The notes under the pieces were generated by a model. That model made no database searches, had not been told where the DNA came from, and saw only the letters and a list, made by a program, of their open reading frames with translations. Shown here one piece after another: positions 51,682 through 60,226 of a stretch of 64,000 bases of DNA. Within the stretch, counting starts at the first letter, position 1; every line of letters begins with the position of its first letter. The stretch covers positions 1 to 64,000 of the forward strand of contig NZ_WXVV01000030.1 of NCBI RefSeq assembly GCF_013433315.1, read 5' to 3'. The DNA comes from Pseudomonas crudilactis. Its GTDB lineage: Bacteria > Pseudomonadota > Gammaproteobacteria > Pseudomonadales > Pseudomonadaceae. The translations under genes and the position numbers were made by a program.

Positions 51682-52404
51682 TCAGCAATTCTCGAGCGTG
51701 GCAGTGGCCAAACCGGGAAAGTCTGTAATCAGGCTGTCAACGCCGAAGTCGGCGAGCCTGCGCATCAGCGCAGGTTCGTTGACGGTCCACACCGACACAT
51801 GCAGCCCTTGACGCTGCGCCTTCTGCAGGCGTTCCGGCGTACACAGGGTCCAGTTCAGCGCAAGAATCTCACAGCCATAGCTCGCCGCGACCTTCAACGG
51901 GTCGAGCCAGGCGTATTCGGCGACCAGTCCGCGCGACACGTCCGGCACCAGATCCAGCGCCGCTTTCAACACTTCCCGCGAACTCGAGGTGATCGTCACC
52001 TTGTCGAGCAGACCATGGCGCTGGGCCATTTCACGAATCGCCAGCACGGTGGTTGCCGCGCGGGTGCGTGAAGCGCTTTTGACCTCCAGCTGCCAATGCT
52101 CGAAATCACATTTCTCGAACAGTTCTTCCAGCGTCGGAATCGGGCACGGCTTGATCCAGCCCGGACCACCCTTGCGCGCGTCGTACGTCACCAGTTCGGC
52201 GGCGGTGTGTTCAACGACTTTGCCGCGGCGTTCCGTGGTGCGTTTGAGGGTCGGGTCGTGGATGACCATCAACTCGCCGTCCTTGGACAGGTGCAGATCG
52301 AGTTCGCAGCGGCGCACGCCGTGCTTGAGACATTCCTGAAAACTGCTCAGGGTGTTTTCCGGTGCTTCGCCCTTGGCGCCGCGGTGGCCGTAGATGAGGG
52401 TCAC
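51682..52404 (-). CDS. Glycerophosphodiester phosphodiesterase
   Basis: Hydrolyses glycerophosphodiesters from phospholipid turnover to glycerol-3-phosphate and alcohol. 240 residues, a TIM barrel. Active-site marks: YGHRGAKGEAPENTL (catalytic His in GHRG), ELDLHLSKDGELMVIHDPTL (metal-binding Glu/Asp and second His) and QLEVKS. No signal peptide, so this is a cytosolic UgpQ-like enzyme. It starts with GTG preceded by GGAAG. It lies 14 bp downstream of the PilZ gene, probably the same transcript. Confidence 0.92.
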   Translation of the reverse strand: MTLIYGHRGAKGEAPENTLSSFQECLKHGVRRCELDLHLSKDGELMVIHDPTLKRTTERRGKVVEHTAAELVTYDARKGGPGWIKPCPIPTLEELFEKCDFEHWQLEVKSASRTRAATTVLAIREMAQRHGLLDKVTITSSSREVLKAALDLVPDVSRGLVAEYAWLDPLKVAASYGCEILALNWTLCTPERLQKAQRQGLHVSVWTVNEPALMRRLADFGVDSLITDFPGLATATLENC

Positions 52405-52418
52405 GGTTCTTCCTTAAA

Positions 52419-53000
52419 TTAAATGCCTGATTCGTTCTGTTCGCGGGCCAGACGTCGTTCCTGAGCCTGCTTCTGCAAGATATAGCGGGCGAGCAACTGG
52501 CGCTGGGCATCGGTCAAGTGTTCGAACTCGGTGCCGACGTCATAACCCTCGCCCTTGCGGTCGCAATGGGTGACGCGGGCGCGCAGCAGCAGGCCCAGCG
52601 CTTGCGGCATCAATACCAGTTTCACCGACAGGTGTGCGCCAGTGGCAATCGGCGTCGGGTACTGAAAGTCGATTCCACCCTCGGAGATGATCACCGGTTG
52701 CGGCTCGCCGATATGGCCGAGCACGGTCAGGGCGACCACCTGACTGAGCAGGTCAATGCGCTTGTTCTGGGATTTCAGGAACGCGGCGATGGCCCGATCG
52801 CGCTCGCTGATCTGGCGCAACAAGTGCTGCGACTCGAATTCGCTCAGGTGCAGTTCGCTGAGCAGATTGAAGAGTGGGGAAGCATCCTGCAACACTTCCT
52901 GGCCTGCGGCTTCGGGAGCGGACAGGGGCCGAATTTCCAGTGCGATCGTGTCCTCGATACGGTAGTATTCGCGGCGATCTTCTTCATCTAATGTCGACAT
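52419..53000 (-). CDS. PilZ-domain protein (PA2989 type)
   Basis: A 193-residue cytosolic protein. The N-terminus MSTLDEEDRREYYRIEDTIA is the kind of Arg-rich stretch that opens PilZ c-di-GMP-binding proteins (RR..YR), and the C-terminal half (GAHLSVKLVLMPQA, ...VGTEFEHLTDAQRQLLARYI) is typical of PilZ beta-barrels. The central D/NxSxxG box is degenerate (EGGIDFQYPTPIATG), so c-di-GMP binding is doubtful. A helical insert lies between. It is upstream of and probably co-transcribed with the phosphodiesterase gene. Confidence 0.72.
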   Translation of the reverse strand: MSTLDEEDRREYYRIEDTIALEIRPLSAPEAAGQEVLQDASPLFNLLSELHLSEFESQHLLRQISERDRAIAAFLKSQNKRIDLLSQVVALTVLGHIGEPQPVIISEGGIDFQYPTPIATGAHLSVKLVLMPQALGLLLRARVTHCDRKGEGYDVGTEFEHLTDAQRQLLARYILQKQAQERRLAREQNESGI

Positions 53001-53094
53001 GGCGAACCCATGGTAGCGGCGGTGGTCTGAGTGTAAAGCTGGTTATCGACCCCCGCCACAAGGACGTTCCTTTTCCCTCCGAACAAGCCCCGAC

Positions 53095-54345
53095 ATGTTC
53101 AGACCTCTCTTCGTATTTATCGGCACGCGTTATACCCGTGCAAAGCGTCGCAATCATTTTGTGTCATTCATTTCCCTGACTTCGATGATCGGGCTCGCCC
53201 TTGGCGTGGTCGTGATGATCGTCGTGCTGTCGGTGATGAATGGCTTCGATCATGAGATGCGCACCCGCGTGCTGGGCATGGTGCCCCACGCGACCATTGA
53301 ATCCACTGAGCCGATCAACGATTGGCAAAGCCTGGCGACCCAGGTCAAACAGAACCCGCAGGTGACGGCGGTAGCGCCGTTCACGCAAATGCAGGGCCTG
53401 CTGACCAATAACGGTCAGGTGTCCAAGGTGTTGCTCAACGCCATCGACCCTGCGCTCGAGCGCAATGTGTCGATCATCGACAACTTCATGAAGCAGGGCA
53501 AACTCGACGATCTGACGCCGGGCAGCTTCGGTATCGTGATTGGCGACAAGGCCGCGACCAAGCTCGGCGTGGGCATCGGTGACAAAGTCACCTTTGTTGC
53601 GCCGGAGGTCAGTGTGACCCCGGCCGGGATGTTCCCGCGCATGAAGCGCTTCACCGTTGTGGGCATTTTCCATGTCGGCGCCGGCGAGCTCGATGGTTAT
53701 CTGGGTGTGACCAACCTGCAGGATCTGGCGAAGATGCACCGCTGGAAGCCTGATCAGGTGCAGGGCATCCGCCTGAAGTTCGACGACCTGTTCCAGGCGC
53801 CGCGTGTGGCATGGAACATTGCCCAGCAACTCGGCGAAGACCATTACTACGCCCGTGACTGGACGCGCACCCACGGCAATCTGTATCAGGCAATCCGTAT
53901 GGAAAAAGCCATGATCGGCCTGCTGTTGCTGCTGATCGTCGCCGTCGCAGCGTTCAACATCATTTCCACGCTGGTGATGGTGGTCAACGACAAGAAGGGC
54001 GACATCGCCATTTTGCGCACCTTGGGCGCGACGCCGGGCACGATCATGCGCACGTTCATGGTGCAAGGCACGGTGATCGGCGTGGTCGGTACGGCGATTG
54101 GCGCGGTGCTCGGGATTCTCGCCGCGCTTAACGTCAGCGCGGCGATTTCGGCACTGGAAGGCCTGATCGGCCACAAATTCCTTAATGCTGACGTGTATTT
54201 CATTGATTATCTTCCGTCGCAGGTGCAGAGCCAGGATGTGGTCATGGTCTGTGCGGCGGCGTTGGTTCTGAGTTTCCTCGCCACCCTGTATCCCGCCTGG
54301 CGTGCCGCGCGCACCCAGCCGGCGGAGGCGCTACGTTATGAGTGA
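53095..54345 (+). CDS. lolC: Lipoprotein-releasing ABC permease, LolC/E type (first copy)
   Basis: Inner-membrane component of the Lol exporter that extracts outer-membrane lipoproteins and hands them to LolA. 416 residues: one N-terminal helix (TSMIGLALGVVVMIVVLSVM), a large periplasmic domain (about 45-265), and three C-terminal helices with the FtsX core (MVVNDKKGDIAILRTLGATPGTIMRTFMVQGTVIG). The stop overlaps lolD by 8 bp. Very similar to the second permease after lolD. Which one is LolC and which LolE cannot be decided by eye; the order C-D-E is adopted. Confidence 0.92.
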   Translation: MFRPLFVFIGTRYTRAKRRNHFVSFISLTSMIGLALGVVVMIVVLSVMNGFDHEMRTRVLGMVPHATIESTEPINDWQSLATQVKQNPQVTAVAPFTQMQGLLTNNGQVSKVLLNAIDPALERNVSIIDNFMKQGKLDDLTPGSFGIVIGDKAATKLGVGIGDKVTFVAPEVSVTPAGMFPRMKRFTVVGIFHVGAGELDGYLGVTNLQDLAKMHRWKPDQVQGIRLKFDDLFQAPRVAWNIAQQLGEDHYYARDWTRTHGNLYQAIRMEKAMIGLLLLLIVAVAAFNIISTLVMVVNDKKGDIAILRTLGATPGTIMRTFMVQGTVIGVVGTAIGAVLGILAALNVSAAISALEGLIGHKFLNADVYFIDYLPSQVQSQDVVMVCAAALVLSFLATLYPAWRAARTQPAEALRYE

Positions 54346-55036
54346 GTCGGGCATGAGTGAACAAGCAATCTTGAGCTGCCGCAACCTGGGCAAATCCTAC
54401 GAGGAAGGCCCGGAATCGGTAGAAGTACTCGCCGGCCTGCAACTGGAGTTGCACCCGGGCGAGCGTGTCGCGATCGTCGGCACTTCGGGTTCGGGCAAAA
54501 GTACTTTGCTCAACCTGCTCGGCGGCCTCGATACGCCAACCAAGGGCAGCGTCTGGCTCGACGGTGAAGAACTGTCGGCGCTGAGCGAGAAGAAACGTGG
54601 CCTGCTGCGTAACCGTTCGCTCGGTTTCGTCTACCAGTTCCACCACTTGCTGCCGGAATTCACTGCGCTGGAAAACGTCTGCATGCCGCTGCTGATCGGC
54701 AAGACACCGATTCCGGAAGCCCGTCAGCGTGCCACGGCACTGCTGGAGCGCGTCGGCCTCGGTCATCGCCTGGAGCACAAACCGGCGGAACTGTCCGGTG
54801 GTGAACGTCAACGTGTGGCCATCGCCCGTGCTTTGGTGAACAAGCCGGGTCTGGTGATGCTCGATGAGCCAACCGGCAACCTCGACTCCCACACCGCGCA
54901 AGGCATTCAGGATTTGATGCTGGAACTCAGCACCTCGATGCGCACGGCGTTCCTGGTGGTGACCCACGACATGAACCTGGCCCGCCAGATGGATCGCGTA
55001 CTGCACCTGCAAGAAGGTCGCCTCACGCCTATCTGA
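54338..55036 (+). CDS. lolD: Lipoprotein-releasing ATPase LolD
   Basis: Cytosolic ATPase of the LolCDE exporter. 232 residues with Walker A GTSGSGKST (near 48), the LolD-specific GFVYQFHHLLPEFTALENV, signature LSGGERQRVAIARAL and Walker B LVMLDEPTGNLD. ATG at 54338 has GGAGG upstream inside the lolC end and overlaps its stop, implying translational coupling. A strong terminator follows 11 bp after its stop. Confidence 0.95.
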   Translation: MSESGMSEQAILSCRNLGKSYEEGPESVEVLAGLQLELHPGERVAIVGTSGSGKSTLLNLLGGLDTPTKGSVWLDGEELSALSEKKRGLLRNRSLGFVYQFHHLLPEFTALENVCMPLLIGKTPIPEARQRATALLERVGLGHRLEHKPAELSGGERQRVAIARALVNKPGLVMLDEPTGNLDSHTAQGIQDLMLELSTSMRTAFLVVTHDMNLARQMDRVLHLQEGRLTPI

Positions 55037-55046
55037 TTGGCTGAAA

Positions 55047-55080
55047 CCCGACGCCGGAAACGGCGTCGGGTCTTTTATTT
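55047..55080 (+). terminator. Intrinsic terminator between lolD and the second permease
   Basis: CCCGACGCCG-GAAA-CGGCGTCGGG: a perfect 10-bp GC-rich stem with a GAAA tetraloop, then TCTTTTATTTTTA. It stands inside what is usually taken as one lolCDE operon, 20 bp before the next start codon. Confidence 0.88.
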
Positions 55081-55099
55081 TTATACGGTGCCCCAGCGA

Positions 55100-56344
55100 A
55101 TGTTCAGACCGTTATCGATCTTTATCGGCACGCGCTATACCCGCGCCAAGCGCCGCAATCGCTTTGTTTCGTTCATTTCGATGACCTCGATGATCGGCCT
55201 CGCCCTCGGCGTGCTGGCGATGATCGTGGTGTTGTCGGTGATGAACGGCTTCCAGCGCGAAATGAGCTCGCGCATCCTCGGCATGGTGCCGCACGCGACC
55301 ATCGTTGGCGTCAAGCCTATTGATGACTGGCAGCCTGTGGCTGCTGCCGCGATGAAGAATCCTGAAGTGACTGCGGCCGTGCCGTTCACTGAGATGGAAG
55401 GCATGCTGTCCTACAAGGGCCTGATGCAGCCGATCCAGATCAGCGGCGTTGATCCGGCGCAGGAAGGCAAAGTGTCGATTGTTGCCCAGCACATTGTGCA
55501 GGGTCGTCTTGATGCCTTGAAACCGGGCGAGTTTGGCGTGGTGATTGGTGAAATCACCGCGCGACGCTTCCGCCTCAACGTCGGCGACAAAATCACCCTG
55601 ATCGTGCCGGAAGTCAGCACCGCACCGGGTGGCATCACCCCGCGTATGCAGCGTCTGAACGTGGTCGGCGTGTTCAAGGTTGGCGCTGAACTGGACGGCT
55701 CGATGGGCCTGATCCATGTGGCTGACGCCGCAACCATGCAGCACTGGGAGCCGAATCAGGTACAGAGCGTGCGTCTGGCGGTGAAAGACCTGTACGCCGC
55801 ACCGAAAGTCTCCTCGGATATCGCCGCCGGCCTGGGCGCCGATTTCAAGGCTGATGACTGGACCCACACCCAGGGCAGCCTGTTCAGCGCGATGAAAATG
55901 GAAAAAACCATGATCGGCCTGTTGTTGCTGATGATCGTCGCGGTGGCGGCGTTCAATATCATCGCGACCCTGATCATGGTGGTGAACGACAAGGGTGCGG
56001 ACATCGCCATCCTGCGCACCATCGGCGCCACGCCACGGCAGATCATGGCGATCTTCATGGTGCAAGGCACGGTGATCGGGATTGTCGGCACCATCATTGG
56101 CGGTGTGTTGGGCGTGATCGCCGCGCTGAATGTCAGTGAGTTGGTCGGCTGGGTCGAGCGTGTGAGCGGGCAGCATATTTTCAGCTCGGACGTGTATTTC
56201 GTCAGCAATCTGCCGTCGGAATTGCAGGGTGGGGATGTGCTGTTGATCTGCTCGGCGGGCTTTATTCTGAGCTTTTTGGCGACGGTGTATCCGGCGTGGC
56301 GGGCGGCGAAGATCGAGCCGGCTCATGCGCTGAGATATTCCTGA
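55100..56344 (+). CDS. lolE: Lipoprotein-releasing ABC permease, LolC/E type (second copy)
   Basis: Second membrane subunit of the Lol exporter, 414 residues. It shares long identical stretches with the first copy, for example the start MFRPL..FIGTRYTRAKRRN and the C-terminal MEKTMIGLLLLMIVAVAAFN. One N-terminal and three C-terminal helices flank the periplasmic domain. ATG at 55100 is chosen by alignment with the first copy; the frame opens at 55037 with TTG, but that leader would run through the terminator. No good ribosome site is visible before 55100, which with the terminator suggests lower or separately controlled expression. Confidence 0.92.
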   Translation: MFRPLSIFIGTRYTRAKRRNRFVSFISMTSMIGLALGVLAMIVVLSVMNGFQREMSSRILGMVPHATIVGVKPIDDWQPVAAAAMKNPEVTAAVPFTEMEGMLSYKGLMQPIQISGVDPAQEGKVSIVAQHIVQGRLDALKPGEFGVVIGEITARRFRLNVGDKITLIVPEVSTAPGGITPRMQRLNVVGVFKVGAELDGSMGLIHVADAATMQHWEPNQVQSVRLAVKDLYAAPKVSSDIAAGLGADFKADDWTHTQGSLFSAMKMEKTMIGLLLLMIVAVAAFNIIATLIMVVNDKGADIAILRTIGATPRQIMAIFMVQGTVIGIVGTIIGGVLGVIAALNVSELVGWVERVSGQHIFSSDVYFVSNLPSELQGGDVLLICSAGFILSFLATVYPAWRAAKIEPAHALRYS

Positions 56345-56358
56345 GTTTCAAGTCCGTC

Positions 56359-56447
56359 TTCGCGAGCAAGCTCGCTCCCACAGGGTTTTGGGTCGTTCAC
56401 CAATTGTGATTCAACTCGATACCTGTGGGAGCGAGCTTGCTCGCGAA
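56359..56447. repeat. REP doublet, GTGGG ends inward
   Basis: TTCGCGAGCAAGCTCGCTCC (continuing CAC) at 56359 and the inverted copy ending at 56447. It lies between the convergent lolE and copS genes. Confidence 0.9.
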
Positions 56448-56466
56448 GGGGCCTGAATGGCTGGCC

Positions 56467-57816
56467 TCAATTCTGCTTGGGCAGCTCAATCACAAACCGC
56501 GTCCATTTCGCCTCCGATTCGCAACGAATCTGCCCACCGTGGGCACGGACGATGGATTGAGTAATCGCCAGCCCCAACCCCGCATGCTCACTGCTGCCTT
56601 CCTGCCGCGCCGGATCGGCCCGGTAAAACCGGTCAAACAGCCGCGGCAACAACTCTGCAGAAATCCCTTCGCCACTGTTCTCGACTGAAATGCCCACGGC
56701 GTTCGGTTGATCAACGATCCGCAAGCTCACATAACCCTCAATCGGGGTAAAGCGCAGCGCGTTATCCAGCAAATTCGACAAGGCCCGGCGCAACATACTG
56801 CGGTCACCTTCAATCCGCGCATTGCCCGCGCGGCTCAGTTTGACCCCGGCGTCCTCCGCCAATGGTGCAAAAAATTCCAGCAACACGTCGCTCTCATCCG
56901 CCAGCTCCAGCGGTTCACGCTTGGGCATCAGCAAGCCATGGTCAGCCTTGGCCAGATACAACATGTCGTTGACCAGTTGCGCCATCCATTGCAGCTCTTC
57001 GAGGTTGCTGTGCAGTGCTTCGCGGTAATCCTCGATCGGCCGTGGGCGGGTGAGGGTGACTTGGGTGTGAGTGAGCAGGTTCGACAGCGGTGTGCGCAGT
57101 TCATGGGCGATGTCGGCGGAAAACGCCGAGAGCCGCTGAAACGAGTCGTCGAGGCGTGCGAGCATGGCGTTGAAGCTGTGGGCCATTTCCGCAAGCTCGG
57201 GTGGCATTTGCGCTTCCGGCAGTCGGGCGTTGAGCGATTGTGCGGAAATCCCACGCGCTACCGCGCTCATGCGCCGCAACGGACGCAAGCCGCTGCGTGC
57301 GGCCCAGGCACCGAGCAAAGCGGTGGCCAGCGCCGAGAGGCCGACGGTCAGCCAGATCAAATGCTGCATGCGTTGCAGGAAGTGTTGGTGATGGGTGATG
57401 TCCAGCAACAAGGACAGTTGCGGTGAATCGGCTTTGTCCGGGTAGAGCTGGGCGTTAAGCACGCGGTAATCGGTGCCGTCATGGCTTATGGTCGACAGGC
57501 CGGATTGTTGCGGCAAATCCTTGGGGATTTGCGTCGAACTGTCATACCAGCGCTGGCCGTCAGTGCCGGTAATGCGCAGCGACAGATCGGCCTGACGACT
57601 CAGCTCATCCGCCAGCCGCGCCTCACGTTGAGCGGGTTGAACATCCTGCAAGGCGCGGCGCAGGCCAATCAGCTTACCGTCCAGTTGCTGTTGGTCGAGT
57701 TCGATGAAGTGCGCCTCGCTGGCGCGGTCGAACAACACGCCGGCGAACAGTGAAACCACGGCGGTGCACGCGGCAAACAACAAGGCCAGGCGCGAACTCA
57801 GGGACAACCGACGCAT
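56467..57816 (-). CDS. copS: Heavy-metal (copper) sensor histidine kinase CopS/CusS
   Basis: Inner-membrane sensor of periplasmic copper. 449 residues: helix 1 at ~8-28, a periplasmic sensor of about 130 residues, helix 2 near 160, HAMP linker, HisKA with the phospho-accepting His in SADIAHELRTPLSN, and the ATPase boxes NLLDNALRFT (N), GEGISAELLPRLFDRFYRAD (G1/F) and HAGLGLAITQSIVRAHGG (G2). The start codon shares its A with the copR stop (TGATG), so the two are translationally coupled. It belongs to the IrlS/CusS heavy-metal kinase group. Confidence 0.93.
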   Translation of the reverse strand: MRRLSLSSRLALLFAACTAVVSLFAGVLFDRASEAHFIELDQQQLDGKLIGLRRALQDVQPAQREARLADELSRQADLSLRITGTDGQRWYDSSTQIPKDLPQQSGLSTISHDGTDYRVLNAQLYPDKADSPQLSLLLDITHHQHFLQRMQHLIWLTVGLSALATALLGAWAARSGLRPLRRMSAVARGISAQSLNARLPEAQMPPELAEMAHSFNAMLARLDDSFQRLSAFSADIAHELRTPLSNLLTHTQVTLTRPRPIEDYREALHSNLEELQWMAQLVNDMLYLAKADHGLLMPKREPLELADESDVLLEFFAPLAEDAGVKLSRAGNARIEGDRSMLRRALSNLLDNALRFTPIEGYVSLRIVDQPNAVGISVENSGEGISAELLPRLFDRFYRADPARQEGSSEHAGLGLAITQSIVRAHGGQIRCESEAKWTRFVIELPKQN

Positions 57817-58496
57817 CAGGCGCCACGCTCTTCGAGCACGTAACCCATGCCGCGCACGGTGTGGATCAGTTTGTTGGGGAATTCGTCGTCGATCTTCAGG
57901 CGCAAACGGCGGATTGCCACTTCGATGACATTGGTGTCGCTGTCGAAGTTCATGTCCCAGACTTGTGAGGCGATCAGCGATTTTGGCAGCACCTCACCCT
58001 GACGGCGGAGGAGCATTTCCAATAGCGCGAATTCCTTGGCGGTGAGATCAATGCGTTGGCCACTGCGTTCGACCCGGCGGCGAATCAGATCCAGACGCAA
58101 ATCGGCCATTTGCAGACTGGTTTCCTGCGGCGTGGCGCTGCCACGACGCAATAGACTGCGCACCCGCGCCAGTAACTCGGAGAAGGCGAAGGGTTTGACC
58201 AGATAATCATCAGCGCCCAGTTCGAGGCCGTGAACCCTGTCTTCCACGGCGTCTTTGGCCGTGAGAAAAAGTACCGGCGTATCCAGCCCGGCACTGCGCA
58301 CCGCTTGCAGAATCTGCCAGCCACTGCGACCGGGCAGCATCACGTCGAGGATCAACAGCGCATAATCACCGGTCAGTGCCAGTTGCTGACCGCTGTTGCC
58401 GTCGGCCACCAGTTCCGTATTGAACCCGGCCTCGGTCAGGCCCTGGCGCAGGTATTGGCCGGTTTTCGCTTGGTCTTCGACGATCAACAGTTTCAT
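57816..58496 (-). CDS. copR: Copper response regulator CopR/CusR (OmpR family)
   Basis: A 226-residue response regulator: receiver domain with phospho-acceptor Asp51 (LILDVMLPGRSGWQ), switch Thr in FLTAKDAVEDR and Lys in LVKPFAFSELLAR; then a winged-helix DNA-binding domain (LTAKEFALLEMLLRRQGEVL, SDTNVIEVAIRRLRLKID, IHTVRGMGYVLEE). It activates copper-tolerance genes on copper stress. A CusR-type box lies upstream, shared with the divergent cupredoxin gene. In P. aeruginosa ptrA lies next to copR; it is absent here. Confidence 0.94.
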   Translation of the reverse strand: MKLLIVEDQAKTGQYLRQGLTEAGFNTELVADGNSGQQLALTGDYALLILDVMLPGRSGWQILQAVRSAGLDTPVLFLTAKDAVEDRVHGLELGADDYLVKPFAFSELLARVRSLLRRGSATPQETSLQMADLRLDLIRRRVERSGQRIDLTAKEFALLEMLLRRQGEVLPKSLIASQVWDMNFDSDTNVIEVAIRRLRLKIDDEFPNKLIHTVRGMGYVLEERGA

Positions 58497-58568
58497 GGGC
58501 GACTCGGGTTATTCGGGGGGATTCGATTGAAAGCTTTATACCGTGAGAGCACGCGGCAAGCGCCAACC

Positions 58569-58582
58569 TGACAAAGTTGTAA
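58569..58582. promoter_or_regulatory. CusR/CopR-type operator
   Basis: TGACAA-AG-TTGTAA matches the CusR box core TGACAA-N2-TTGTCA with a single mismatch. It lies between divergent copR and the cupredoxin gene, 73 and 79 bp from their starts. Confidence 0.68.
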
Positions 58583-58660
58583 TCTGCCTGTCAGCTAGAT
58601 GCCAGCGCAGGCCGGCTAGAGTTTCCCACAGGCTGAACCTTATCTTGTTGGAGAACGACC

Positions 58661-59194
58661 ATGTTTTTACGCCAATCCCTGACGTTGGCTGCCTGCCTGT
58701 TGGCGCTGAGTTCGCCAGTGTGGGCCGCGCCGGCACACACTTACGATTTTGGCCAGCCTGCACCGGCCGCCAAAGCCACGCGCAGCATTGAGGTGGTGTT
58801 GAACGACATGTCGTTCGATCCCAAGACCATTCAGATCAAGGCCGGTGAGACCGTTCGCTTTGTGCTGGTGAATAAAGGCCAGTTGTTGCACGAATTCAAC
58901 CTCGGTGACGCGTCGATGCACGCCAAACACCAGCAGGAAATGTTGCAGATGCAGCAAAGCGGCATGCTTACGCCTACCGGCATGAAGGAAATGTCCCACG
59001 ACATGGCCGGCATGGATCACGCCGCGATGGGCCATGGCATGAAGCATGACGACCCGAACAGTGTGCTGGTCGAACCGGGCAAGACAGCCGAACTGACCTG
59101 GACCTTCAGCAAGGCCACCAGTCTGGAATTTGCCTGCAATATTCCCGGGCATTATCAGGCGGGTATGGTCGGCAAACTGACTGTCAGTCAGTAA
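58661..59194 (+). CDS. Periplasmic cupredoxin (copper-binding)
   Basis: A 177-residue exported protein. Signal peptide MFLRQSLTLAACLLALSSPV ending VWAA, then a type-1 copper (plastocyanin-like) fold: the first His ligand is in LLHEFNLGD and the Cys-His-Met set in FACNIPGHYQAGM near the C-terminus. A Met/His-rich insert (MSHDMAGMDHAAMGHGMKHD) between them probably binds further copper. It is divergent from copRS with a shared CusR-type box, so it likely buffers or carries copper in the periplasm under copper stress. GGAG precedes the ATG. Confidence 0.9.
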   Translation: MFLRQSLTLAACLLALSSPVWAAPAHTYDFGQPAPAAKATRSIEVVLNDMSFDPKTIQIKAGETVRFVLVNKGQLLHEFNLGDASMHAKHQQEMLQMQQSGMLTPTGMKEMSHDMAGMDHAAMGHGMKHDDPNSVLVEPGKTAELTWTFSKATSLEFACNIPGHYQAGMVGKLTVSQ

Positions 59195-59255
59195 GCACTC
59201 AAAGGCGCGGGCAAAGGCTGGTAGAATCCGCTGATTATTCAGTCAGGTTTCCGCC

Positions 59256-60086
59256 ATGCATCCCGCAGCCGAACATTCGCCGCTGGGCAAATCCAGCGAA
59301 TACATCGCCACGTACACACCGTCCCTGCTGTTCCCGATTCCGCGCACCGCGAAATGGGCTGAGTTGGGCCTGACCGCCGAAACCCTACCGTATAAAGGTG
59401 TGGATTTCTGGAACTGCTTTGAACTGTCGTGGCTGCTGCCGTCGGGTAAGCCGGTGGTGGCGATCGGCGAATTCAGCATTCCGGCGGATTCGCCGAACAT
59501 CATCGAATCGAAGTCGTTCAAGCTGTATTTGAATTCGCTGAACCAGACGGCGTTTGCCGACGTTGCCGCATTGGAAGCGACGCTGGTCAAGGATTTGTCG
59601 GCCGCTGCCGGCAAACCGGTGGGAGTGCGGGTTCGAAGTCTGAAAGACGTGGAAGCGGAAGGTGTTGTGGCGTTGCCGGGCCTGTGCATCGACGATCTGG
59701 ATATCAGCGTCAGCAACTATGAGCATCCGCGCCCGGAACTGCTGCGTTGCGATGATTCGCGGATTGTTGAAGAGAGCGTGCACAGCCATCTGCTCAAATC
59801 CAATTGCCCGGTGACCAGCCAGCCAGACTGGGGCAGCGTGGTGGTGGAGTACCGTGGTTCGGCGCTGGATCACGCGAGCTTGCTGGAATATATCGTCAGC
59901 TTCCGTCAGCACTCGGACTTCCATGAGCAGTGTGTGGAGCGGATCTTTCTTGATCTGCAGCGCTTGCTGAAACCGGAGAAACTCACGGTGTTTGCGCGCT
60001 ACGTGCGTCGCGGTGGTCTGGATATCAATCCGTATCGCAGCACCGAAAACGTACAGCTGCCGAACCACCGCCTCGTGCGTCAATAA
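59256..60086 (+). CDS. queF: NADPH-dependent 7-cyano-7-deazaguanine reductase QueF
   Basis: Reduces the nitrile preQ0 to the amine preQ1 in queuosine tRNA-modification synthesis; a rare four-electron nitrile reduction. 276 residues, the long two-domain (YqcD) type. The QueF motif ESKSFKLYLNSLNQTAF that binds NADPH is near residues 87-103, the catalytic Cys is in LKSNCPVTSQPDWGSV, and the His/Glu partners are in RQHSDFHEQCVERIF. It is not linked to other queuosine genes here, as usual in pseudomonads. Confidence 0.96.
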   Translation: MHPAAEHSPLGKSSEYIATYTPSLLFPIPRTAKWAELGLTAETLPYKGVDFWNCFELSWLLPSGKPVVAIGEFSIPADSPNIIESKSFKLYLNSLNQTAFADVAALEATLVKDLSAAAGKPVGVRVRSLKDVEAEGVVALPGLCIDDLDISVSNYEHPRPELLRCDDSRIVEESVHSHLLKSNCPVTSQPDWGSVVVEYRGSALDHASLLEYIVSFRQHSDFHEQCVERIFLDLQRLLKPEKLTVFARYVRRGGLDINPYRSTENVQLPNHRLVRQ

Positions 60087-60111
60087 AGTTCCAGAATGTG
60101 CGATATCCAAT

Positions 60112-60199
60112 GTGGGAGCGAGCTTGCTCGCGAATACGGTGTGTCATTCAAGGAAGATGTCGACTGACACGACGCCTTCGCGAGCAAGCTCGCTCCCAC
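60112..60199. repeat. REP doublet (REPIN), GTGGG ends outward
   Basis: GTGGGAGCGAGCTTGCTCGC (continuing GAA) and the inverted copy ending CTCCCAC, 88 bp overall, the same length and order as the element at 13004. It lies between convergent queF and the DUF4404 gene. Confidence 0.9.
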
Positions 60200-60226
60200 A
60201 GGGACTGAGTTTCAAGTCCGGAAATG

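Noticed and set aside
13004..60199. Possible CRISPR array from repeated GTGGGAGCGAGC sequences
   Set aside because: Copies are paired inverted palindromes scattered over tens of kilobases with no regular spacers and no cas genes; they are REP elements.
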